This document shows, in pieces, positions 49,301-61,300 of a stretch of 64,000 nucleotides of DNA; positions within the stretch are counted from its first letter, which is position 1; the number at the start of each line of letters is the position of its first letter. Under the pieces are notes generated by a model. That model was not told the DNA's origin and did no database searches. It saw only the letters and a list, made by a program, of their open reading frames with translations. Made by a program: the position numbers and the translations under genes. The stretch comes from Owenia fusiformis (Eukaryota > Annelida > Polychaeta > Sabellida > Oweniidae), in contig CAIIXF020000005.1 in the NCBI GenBank assembly GCA_903813345.2, positions 25,547,375 to 25,611,374 of the forward strand. Reading direction: 5' to 3'.

Positions 49301-52300
49301 AATACATTCACTCGACTAACAATTACAAGTCTTGATCAAAAAGGAAGTACTTCAGCGCTCCAATACTTGCACGGAAGGATGATAATGATGTATGACACAG
49401 TTAGAGAACAAAAGTAAGCCCTGTATCAATTTAATTCGTGTTTCATTGGTCACTATTATTCAGCTGTCTATTTCTCCGTTGGAGAGCCATAAGTTTCAAA
49501 ATCTAACATGGCTCTCGAAGTGAGTAAATTTCTAATGTGTTTGTCTCATGTTTCTGTTAGTCGAACCTACCTAGAAGTGATAGAGCCGTCAAAACTACTG
49601 AGCCCAATTCCAGCATTTTAACCTTGAATATAGACATCTGAAAATACAAAACAAAATTTTGAAATCATGCTTAAATATCGAGTGATATACTGTACACGAA
49701 ATATTAATTTTAAGTTTTTGCCTAAATTATTAGGGTAATCCATAATCAAGAGACTCAAATGAACATTGAAGTCTACCTGAAAACAAACATGTTGCTTTAA
49801 CCCAAACAGAACTAGAAATTTTCAACTTGTTATCCTCAATATTTTTTATCAATTATTGCCATATTAATTAATCAATTACAGATCATACGCGAGGGACCCA
49901 ATTGCCAGTGGCATGATAGGTATCCCTGAATATTACAATTTCCAAAGAAACACATTTTTGAGTACATATAATGTAAAATGTATATGATAATACTTTCTAA
50001 GTTTATAACGGCTGGGTTTATAATTGCCTAAAATCAGTTTAGACTATGAGATATAACATTTGAACTTTCACGAACATGTACAATATATAAGACGATTTAA
50101 CTAACCTCTAAGGAGTTGGCATTTCTTGATATCTTATATAAATAAATAAATCTTGTTAGACAGTCATTCACTGTTTCTTGTGCATGTGTAGTTGCCCTCT
50201 TAGTGGACTCATTTTTAAATATATATAGTATATGTGATCTCTTTGTTAGAGAAGATAAATTATGCACTTTTTATTATTTGTAGATTTATCATGCAAGTCA
50301 TCAGTTTCCTATTAAACAATTTATTTATTTATTAACTGTATCTTAAACTGTAAATATCTTTGTTTATTAATGTCATCACTGAGTGATAAGAATGCAATAC
50401 CTGTACTTGTATTTATTGTAATGTACTGCACTAACATGAATGATTAAAATTATGAATGCCTGAGATGCATGTATGGTTCTCCATATATTCTGCAGTTAGA
50501 ACTCGTATGCTTAGTATGCACTAAACTATTTATTGCATTTAAATGTTGGAAAATAACCCTTTGCCAGTTACTTAATACTTTCTCTTTTGATCTAATAAAA
50601 TATGTTATATAACAAATTGTTAAATCTGGATCAATTGAAAGCAATAATGGATTTTCTAAAGCCCCTCTGTATATGGCCAAGGTCATGTTATAGTACAGAA
50701 TAAGGGACTCTTGTCCAATCAGGATGTGACTCAAGATCGCTTCACATGGAAGATTTTATTGAATTGGATGTTGGATGAAATGAATTATATGCTTTAATTT
50801 GCCTATTATCTAGTTACAAAAGTATATACAGGGTGTCAAAAAACAATGGCACCCCCCTCTACAGCAAAAAGTCCTGAATGTTCCATATCGGGTCATACCT
50901 CAATTGAAAGATAATTTAATTCTGGATTTACGTCCAAATTTCATGTAATAAAACTTTATATTAAAAAAAGGTACATTGTTTTTAAGTTTGCTATTTCGGT
51001 ACTTTGTTTGCTGCTCTGATCGACTAACAAAACAACCTTTTTTGGGGTTGTCGAGTTGGCCGAGAGGGCTTGAGCGCTAGCACGTTTAGGCTAGGCAATT
51101 TGGGCCGTAACCACGAGGTTGCGAGTTTGAGACGCGTGTGCTCCTTGCGTTTATTCATCTGTTACTGGTTAAAGGTCAGAAAGTGGAATATGAAAGAATT
51201 AGCCCAGATTTCAACTGCACTGAACATATGGGTTCAGTTCTGAAAAACAGGGTGTAGGAACTGATGGACGAAGATCCTCTTGAAAAAAGATACAGTGAGG
51301 ATATATTTTTTTTTGAAGAATGTGAGGAAAGTGCTTAGAGGATTATGCAATGCTGTTATACGCATTTTGTTATTGTATTAAAGACGTGATGTGAAAAAGT
51401 CAGTATGCTTCATGCATCTCCTTTAATACCATTGGTGATATTATATTGGAAGCAGATAATAACAGATGCTCATAGATTTTTTGTTTGAAAATTCAAAACT
51501 ATTGGTCTGGATTGTATATTAAAATCAATAGTCATGATTGTAAATTTTTTGTATAATATATGGCTTTGGGTCAGTCGCAGGGGGTGCTAGGGGGTAAAGT
51601 AAAAGGGTTTATCCTATGCCAAGTAGAGTTTCAGGGAGATAAGTTGGTAAGATATATCCCGTATCCTGATTTTGAGGTTTCCATATCCAGAACCTCCATA
51701 TCTCCCGCCATATCTCCCGCTTCGGTGCATATCTTCCCGCTTCCGGTAATGCAATAAAATGACTTTGCATATGAATGATTTCTTTATTTTTACACCTTGT
51801 ACAATTGAAATGGCCATATGCCCCTGAAAACTCTACTTGGTATAGGATAAAGCAGTTATGTACGGTCGGTTTGGATATTGGGTTCATCCCTCGTGAGATA
51901 TGCATATCTACCTTCGGTCGCTACGGTCCCTCAGGTAGATATGCATATCTCCCTCTGGATAAACCCCATATCCAAAACCTCCCAGTACATAACCCTTATA
52001 TATCCTTTCCAGATAATGTTACCATTTTAAGGTAATTGGCACATTCTTAAATGCATGATAACAGAACTAGTGCTGACATTTTGTTTATTCTGCACAAATT
52101 ATAATTTTCCCACAATATACTGTCATGTACTGTCATGGGACTGTGAGTTCAAAGTTTGAAAAGAATTATATCATAGAGATATTTTATTCATCAAATGCAT
52201 ACAGAACACATAGGGGACTAGGGGGTCCTCCTTTAAACTTCAACATAGGGTGCTACTTTGTCATGTGCTATTTTTACTATTGGGTAATTTTGACTTTGGC

Positions 52301-55300
52301 GTATAATTTCAATCTACACCTTGCTTGTTTTTTGAAAATATAAGAAATAAATCGAAATCTCCAATGGGTTAGATCTTAATCCAAGATGGTCAACTGATTG
52401 TCAGTTCCAACTGAAAGTGACTAGCTTGGACATTACTTATGAAGTTTACATTTTCAAAGTCAGTTCTTGACATATTCCAACTGAATGTGACTAGCTTGGA
52501 CATTACCTATGAAGTTTACATTTTCAGTGTTTGTGGATGTCATCGAACAGTTCTTCACACATTCCAACTGAATGTGACTAGCTTGGACATTACTTATGAA
52601 GTTTACATTTTCAATGTTTGTGCATTTCATCGAACAGTTCTTCACATATTCCAACTGAATGTAACTAGGTTGGACATTACCTATAAAGTTTACATTTTCA
52701 AAGTCGGTGCATGCCATGGAACAGTTCTTCACATATTCCAACTGAATGTGTCTAGGTTGGACATTACCTATGAAGTTTACATTTTCAAAGTCTGTGCATG
52801 TCATCGAACAGTTCTTCACATATTCCAACTGAATCTGTCTAGGTTGGACATTACCTATGAAGTTTACATTTTCAATGTTTGTGCATTTCATCGAACAGTT
52901 CTTCACATATTCCAACTGAATGTGTCTAGGTTGGACATTACCTATGAAGTTTACATTTTCAATGTTTGTGCATGTCATGGAACAGTTCTTCACATATTCC
53001 AACTGAATGTGTCATGGAACAGTTCTTGACATATTCTAACTGAATGTGACTAGGTTGGACATTACCTATGAAGTTTACATTTTCAAAGTCGGTGCATGTC
53101 ATGGAACAGTTCTTGACATATTCCAACTGAATGTGACTAGCTTGGACATTACCTATGAAGTTTACATTTTCAGTGTTTGTGGATGTCATCGAACAGTTCT
53201 TCACATATTCCAACTAAATGTGACTAAGTTGGACATTGCTTATGAAGTTTACATTTTCAATGTTTGTGCATATCATCGAACAGTTCTTCACATATTCCAA
53301 CTGAATGTGTCTAGGTTGGACATTACCTATGAAGTTTACATTTTCAATGTTTGTGCATGTCATGGAACAGTTCTTCACATATTCCAACTGAATGTGTCAT
53401 GGAACAGTTCTTGACATATTCTAACTGAATGTGACTAGGTTGGACATTACCTATGAAGTTTACATTTTCAGTGTTTGTGCATGTCATCAAACAGTTCTTC
53501 ACATATTCCAACTGAATGTGACTAGCTTGGACATTACCTATGAAGTTTACATTTTCAAAGTCGGTGCATGTCATGGAACAGTTCTTGACATATTCTAACT
53601 GAATGTGACTAGCTTGGACATTACCTATGAAGTTTACATTTTCAAAGTCGGTGCATGTCATGGAACAGTTCTTGACATATTCCAACTGAATGTGACTAGC
53701 TTGGACATTACCTATGAAGTTTACATTTTCAGTGTTTGTGCATGTCATCGAACAGTTCTTCACATATTCCAACTAAATGTGACTAAGTTGGACATTGCCT
53801 ATGAAGTTTACATTTTCAATGTTTGTGCATATCATTGAACAGTTCTTCACATATTCCAACTGAATGTGTCTAGGTTGGACATTACCTATGAAGTTTACAT
53901 TTTCAATGTTTGTGCATATCATCGAACAGTTCTTCACATATTCCAACTGAATGTGTCTAGGTTGGACATTACCTATGAAGTTTACATTTTCAATGTTTGT
54001 GCATATCATCGAACAGTTCTTCACATATTCCAACTGAATGTGTCTAGGTTGGACATTACCTTTGAAGTTTACATTTTCAATGTTTGTGCATGTCATGGAA
54101 CAGTTCTTCACATATTCCAATTGAATGTGTCTAGGTTGAACATTACCTATGAAGTTTACATTTTCAAAGTCGGTGCATGTCATGGAACAGTTCTTGACAT
54201 ATTCCAACTGAATGTGACTAGCTTGGACATTACCTATGAAGTTTACATTTTCAATGTCGGTGCATGTCATGGAACAGTTCTTCACCCATTCCAACTGAAT
54301 GTGACTTGCATTTCTTCATTATTATTTTATTCACATATCCAGTCTGATGCAATTGATTGGTGAAATGTTCCATTAAAACCTTTACAAAAAAAATCCTTTT
54401 TCATATTCAGGGTATTTTCAGCGTAACTCCATCCATAGAAAAACAAGAGTTCACTACCTGGTTTTATATCTTGGATAGTTCTCAAATATACCTGAAAACA
54501 AAATTTGAGTAATCGGATTATTACAAATTTGAACAATTTATTTTGTTATATACTGTAGTAGTATAATGTAGATCCCTTAATCGCCCAAAGGATTACAGAA
54601 GGGCACAGGAAATGCAAAACAAATTATATAATAATCGTTTTCAATTCAAGTCAGGAGATATATTATTCATGTCCTGGGAAATATTCAGTCCAAAGACCAA
54701 ATCATATTTCACCTTATCGCAAGATTCTGACTTTTAGGAACTTTGGGAAGGACTTAACCATTTTAGAACTCTATCAAACAAATCTAGAGCTAAGACCAGG
54801 TTTGAAATACTGGACCTTTATTAATTTAACCAAATTTGAAGAAATCAAAACTAAACATACATGCTCTCTGCATTGCATTGCCTCCAAATTCACCTCCATA
54901 AAATCTCGTCCACAGTTTATGAACCTCGTCCAGTTAGACATATCTAGAGAACCTGCATCTCGATAAAATAATATTCTTCCATGTTTATAGATCTGAAATC
55001 AAAATTCAAAAATATCGAAAAAATTATCTTCTCTCTGTTCAAGTTAGCCCTCACAATTCAAGATAATGCCCCTGTTCAAGGTAGCCCTCACTTTTCCAGC
55101 ATGATAATATCCCTGTTCACTGTTCAAGGTAGCCCTTACTGTTGTCCCTGTTCATTGTAGCCCTCACTTTTCAAGATAATATCCCTGTACAAAGTAGCCC
55201 TCACTGTTCAAGATAATATCCCTGTTCAAGGTAGCCCTCACTGTTCAAGATTATATCCCTGTACAAAGTAGCCCTCACTGTTCAAGATAATATCCTTGTT

Positions 55301-58300
55301 CAAGGTAGGCCTCACTTTTCAACCAAGATAATATCCCCGTTCACTGTTCAAGGTAGCCCTTGCTGTTCAAAATTATATCCCTCTTCAAGGTAGCCCTCAC
55401 TGTTCAAGATAGTTTCCCTGTTCAAGGTTGCCCTCACTTTTCAAGATAATATCCCTCTTCAAGGTAGCGCTCACTTTTCAAGATAATATCCCTCTTCAAG
55501 GTAGCCCTCACTGTTCAAGATAATATCCCTGTTCAAGGTAGCCCTCACTTTTCAAGATAATATCCCTTTTCAAGGTAGCCCTCACTGTTCAAGATAATTT
55601 CCTTGTTCAAGGTAGCCCTCTCTTTTCAAGACCATTTCCCTGTCAAGGCAACCCTCACTGCTCAAGATGATTTCCCTGTCAAGGTAGCCCTCACTGCTCA
55701 AGATAATATCCCTGTTCAAGGTAGCCCTCACTGTTCAAGATAATATCCCTGTTCAAGGTAGCCCTCACTTTTCAACCAAGATAATATCCCCGTTCACTGT
55801 TCAAGGTAGCCCTTGCTGTTCAAAATTATATCCCTCTTCAAGGTAGCCCTCACTGTTCAAGATAATATCCCTGTTCAAGGTTGCCCTCACTTTTCAAGAT
55901 AATATCCCTCTTCAAGGTAGCGCTCACTTTTCAAGATAATATCCCTCTTCAAGGTAGCCCTCACTGTTCAAGATAATTTCCCTGTTCAAGGTAGCCCTCA
56001 CTGCTAAAGATAATTTCCCTTTTCAAGGTAGCCCTCACTGTTCAAGATAATTTCCTTGTTCAAGGTAGCCCTCTCTTTTCAAGACCATTTCCCTGTCAAG
56101 GCAACCCTCACTGCTCAAGATGATTTCCCTGTCAAGGTAGCCCTCACTGCTCAAGATAATATCCCTGTTCAAGGTAGCCCTCACTGTTAAATATAATATC
56201 CCTTTTTCAAGTTAGTCTGACTGGTAAACTTACATTGAAAGCATATTCTCCATCATTGTAGTTGTTGGCCCACCTGTATATGATATCACCATCATATGGA
56301 CCAAAATAGACCCCTGCTGGAATGAAAACATCAGTGAAGACTCCACTCCCTGCATTTGGAATAGTTGATTTAGATAATCTTAACCCAGGAGGAAGTGTCT
56401 TATATGCTCTGTCAGTGGTGTTCCAACCTACAGGGTTGTCCATTATGACATCATCACTCTTTGTGTAGCACCATAATTCATCTTCATCCCAACCACCTCT
56501 TTTGATTCTAATTTTGGTTTTTTTATCATATTTTTGCTCGAACGGCTTTTCATATTCTTGATGCTTCCATTGTTCTTTTTGTTTTGTTTTTTCTAAACTG
56601 TCTCTAAGTGCTCGGACTTCAATATCCTTTAGATCTAGTTTTCTACTTAAAATTCTTAACATGAGGTTTAAATCTGACAGAGTTGAATTTATTATAGTAC
56701 CCAACACAAGTTTTTAATAATAACTTTGACCCATATTTTGAACACTCTTCCCTATACAATTTGTTAATAAATTTAGCACATATAAACTTTCTAGGCAATT
56801 TCCAATATTGGCAATTTTTTATTGAGCCATATGTTTAATAATGGCAGTAATTTCAAAATGCTACACAGTGGCCAATGTTTTACCAAATTGCTACATTGTT
56901 TCAATGAATATGAAACATTTATATGATTCAACCATGACAACAACCAGATAACTAAATATCGAGGGCAAGTATATTTTCAAAATAAATTTTGTTGTTGAAC
57001 CTGACAGACTACCCATAGAATATTCAAAAATACCATAAAGGCCTACTTTTGACAGAGTATCATTGTTCAAATAAGTGATAAGTAAATGAAATTGTTAAAA
57101 TAAGCAATTCTTAATTTTGATTTCATGACATTAAATTAGATAAAACGCATTAATAACACCCTTGGTTAAGTTGCTTGTGGTTATATTGTTATTGAAGTAA
57201 CAGAAAAATAGAAAATTTTTGCTAGATTTAATAACAAATAGTAGGTAAAGTGTTGAAATCATGGGTCAAAGTTATTATCAAAAACTTGTGTGGGGTACTA
57301 TTTATTGTAGATTTCATTTGTTGAATTTCAGTTTCCAGTGTTGTTTTCATTTTTACGTAATGTTCTTCAGGTATTGTATGCTGAGCAAATGTTGTTCTAT
57401 CACTCACAGCTGAAAAACATACATGTAGTATAGTTATTGTTACTATTTTTTTAAACCAAAACTTTGCTTTACTAAATCATTACTAGTTTATGTAACCAAA
57501 ACCACAGATACCCATATAACACATGTGTTATATTGTGATGTGGTAAATGGCAGATAACAGTCAGATATATATGTGTATATTTATTTATTTATTTATTTAG
57601 AATAAAGTGTCTGCATTGAATTACGACAATTTAAAATATGCATGCATGTACATGATAATGTGGTGATACCAAACAACCCTTATATTTCTGAACTTTGTAA
57701 AAAATATATGTAAATATGATACCTCAAATATGTTAATTCACCTCTAATAGATTACTCTAATATACTTCTAACAGGTTAGTGTAATATATCTCTAATGTGT
57801 TTGTCTCATGTTTCTGCTAATCGAACCTACCTAGAAGTGATAGAGCTGTCAAAACTACTGAGCTCAATCCCAGCATTTTAACCTTGGATTTAAACATCTG
57901 AAAATAGAAAACAGAATTGGGAATTTATGCTTAAATATCAGGTGATATTTTATTACTTTGTTACGTTCCATGTACCTGAAATATGAGGATAACCCACAAT
58001 CAAGAAACTCAAATGAACATTGAAGTCTACCTGAAAATAAAGAAGTTGCTTCAACCCAAACAGAACTAGAAATTTTCAACTTGCTATCCTGAATATTTTT
58101 ATCAATAGATTTTATTGCCATTGATTAGTCAATGAGGGACCCAATTGCTAGTGACATGATAGGTGTCCTAGAATATTATAATTTCCAAAGAGACACAAAG
58201 AGAATGTATTTGATAATGTTTTCAAAGTTTATAATGGCTGGGTTTATAATAGCCTAAAATCAGTTTACTCTATGACCCATTTGAAGTTTCATGAACATGT

Positions 58301-61300
58301 ACAATATATAAGAAGATTTAACTTACCTTTAAGGAGTTAGCATTTCTTGTGAGTCACTGTTTCTTGTGCGTGTGTACTTGCCCTCTTACTGGACTCATTG
58401 TTAAATGTACATGTGTGTTCCGTTTGGCAGAGCAGAGAAATTATGCACTTTTTATTATTGGATGAACTAATTTATTTATTTCAATGATTTTGATTAAAAT
58501 TATGTACATGTATACCAGAGATGCCTGTATGGTACTCCATATATTCTGCAGTTAGAACTTGTATGCTTAGTATGCACTAAACTATTTATTGCATTCAAGA
58601 TTTTGAAAATAAGCCATTGCATATTACTAAAGACATTATTTAAATATTCCTTTCTAGTATAAAGTATTCATTGTTGGATCTAATAAAATGTTTTATATAA
58701 CAAATTGTTTAATCTGGATCAATTGAAAGCAATAATGGATTTTCTAAAGCCCCTCTGTAAATGGCAGGTCATGTTATAGTACAGGACATGGGATTTTCTT
58801 ATCCTATGAAGTAATTCAGTTTATAATTTTCTCATAATATTTCATAATTTAAGAATGTGACTCAAGATAGCTTCACATGGAGCATTTCATTGTTTTCTTA
58901 AAGGTTTAATAGAAACATTTTCATTGGATGTTGGATGAAATGAATTATAAAGTGCATTGATTTTCCCATTATCTAGTTACAAAAGTTTATATTATTCTAT
59001 TTTGAAAACTTAGAAATCAGCAATATCACAAAGTAGCCAATCCCACCGAACCAAACATGTTTAAATAGATAGCGGCCATCTTGAAAATTTCTTATTGAGC
59101 AGAGCTCCTTTGTCCTTTTAGGCATCAGCATATAAAATTTGAACCAAATCCGACCACTGGTATTTGAGTTATCAAAGATTATGTTTGATACGAAATATGG
59201 TGGCCATTTTGAAATTTAGTTACCATCTTGAAATTTCCCTCTCAAGCAGAGCTTCTATGTCCCTAGGCATTGGTATATAAATTTTAACCAAATCCATCAA
59301 CTAGTATTTTTTTAAGAAAAATGTTGGCCATTTATAATTGAGTGGCCATATTGAAAATTCCTTCTCGGGCAGAGGTATAAGGCATAAGCTTATATTTAAA
59401 AAAAAACAAAAAAAGAAAACAACTTATATTTAATTAAATCTGTCAACCATATTTGAGTTTTGCACCCGAACTTCGTTCTATTGATTAAAAATTGAAATAT
59501 TTTTTAAGATTAACATTTTATTTGTTAAGTTATGCTTCTTCTTGGTAGGAATAGCAGTGTATACTCTGTAGCTTCTATCAATTTTGTATGGTGTATTAAC
59601 AGTTGTGCATGGTGTATTTGCAGTATGACCCAAGGTTTGCTGATGCATTCTGGAACAGCAGCAAGCAGTCTATGGTTCAGTACCTGCTCATGATCTTCAC
59701 TAGCTGGGCCATTGTCTGTGATGTCTGGTATCTTCCACCAGAGGTCAAGAGGGTAAGAGGGGCCTTTCATTTAGTAACATCTACAAAATATTTGACAAAC
59801 TCCTTGCCTGTTTTCTGCCTATATGTAGTTTCAATCTATAGAGATAACTTCCAAATTAGATTTTGCTTATATTATTGCTATATTAATATAATACAATGTA
59901 TGTTTCAATTAAGAATTTAAAAACAAAATTAATTTGCACATAGTTCTATTGTTTTGTGACCTGTTTTGGTATCTCCCCCAGAGATTCAGTTAACAAAAGG
60001 CCTGTGATGTACAAACACATATATTTTGCATCTTGCGTTGAAACTGCAACAGATTCGTCATATGGTTATATTGTGCACAAAATTGAAATCCTCATAAACT
60101 CATTTTTGTGAATCTTTGTCATGTAATGAAGGTCTCTGATTCACCCCACCTTATATGAAGAAGAGAATGATTGAGTTTTAAGTATGGGCTTGATGCAACA
60201 CTGAATTGTGGTACAGTTTTTGCTGACAAAATTCTTCTAATTATTCATGACTTTTCTCTCTAATGTAAAGCTGACCAGTGAGTGTTGTATTGTATTTTGT
60301 TGCATTGTATTGTTTTGTATTGTATTGTATTGTATCGCATTGTATTTTATTGTATTGTATTTTATTGTATTGTATTGTAGGATGATGAGACTGCAGTGGA
60401 GTTTGCCAACAGAGTGAAGAAAGACATTGCTAAGCAGGGAGGATTAGTTGACTTGGAATGGTAGGCATTTTATCAACACAGTTTAATGCACATCTAGTTC
60501 AGTCTAATATACAAGTACACAATCTAGTGTGGTCTAATAAACAGTCTAGTACACAATGTAATATATAGTCTATTGCATAGTTTAGAGCAGTCTAATACAA
60601 AGTCTGGTAGACAATCTAGTACAGTCTAATAAACAATCTAATGCAGCCTAATACACAGTCAAGTATACAATCTAGTGCGGTCTAATACAAAGTCAAATAC
60701 ATAGTCAAGTGTACATCCCTAGGAATTGAATTAAGAGGATCACCTGAAATAAAGGAATTGACCAATCTGGATGATATGTCTTCTCAATACACATTTACAA
60801 TATAAACATATGTCTTGCTTGAACCCTGGGGTTTCCCCCCTCTTTGCCCAGGTTTACTGCACACATCAAGGTCACATACTTTCTTGTTTCCTTGCACGAA
60901 AAATGAATGGTCTGAACGAGGTATTTTTAATTATCTAAGCTCCCCGGGCACTAATTAGAGAATACAGTAGGTTGATTTAAATGAACTAAGCTCAGCCATA
61001 AAGCAAAAACATACATTTATATTTGTGCTTTATTTTACCATCTGGTAATATATTGAGTTGTCCTGGTCACTCTTTTATTGACTTTTTAATATGATAAGAT
61101 GTACTTTACAAATAAGAGAATTATCCAATAATTTCTTTTATCTTTTCAATTCAACTTACTAAATGCATTAAATTCTGAGGTTAAAAATATTGATATCTAA
61201 GTATTCAGAAACTGTTGAGCTCCAATTGATATATAAATATCATAATTGAGTGTACAGTCTAGTTCTAATAAAATATTTGAGCAAAAATTTAAAATCAATA

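Larger units (their letters stand above)
54327..57897 (-). pseudogene. Coiled-coil PR/SET gene C, interrupted by a transposon
   Basis: Same plan as B: exon 1 57831-57897 (signal peptide MLGLSSVVLTALSLL), exon 2 56234-57409, exon 3 54861-54992, exon 4 54327-54491. Splice sites are intact. The PR/SET parts remain open (PPGLRLSKSTIPNAGSGVF, SNWTRFINCGRDF, GSELLFFYGWSYA). Exon 2 carries a 602-bp DNA element plus a TA duplication (56697-57300) inside the coiled-coil codons. Without the insert the exon is 572 bp, exactly as in B. The insert adds 604 bases, which shifts the frame, and it brings stops, so an unspliced product would end after the signal peptide and half the coiled coil. The rest is still clean, so the insertion is probably young or not fixed in the species. 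A non-coding first exon probably ends near 58328. Confidence 0.82.

Noticed and set aside
51053-51150. Working tRNA gene
   Set aside because: A- and B-box-like motifs exist, but a full cloverleaf could not be paired and unrelated sequence follows; a SINE head is more likely.
52439-54363. Long frames of 120-196 codons on both strands
   Set aside because: They come from an 87-bp tandem repeat, which keeps any stop-free frame open; opposite-strand frames exist for the same bases.
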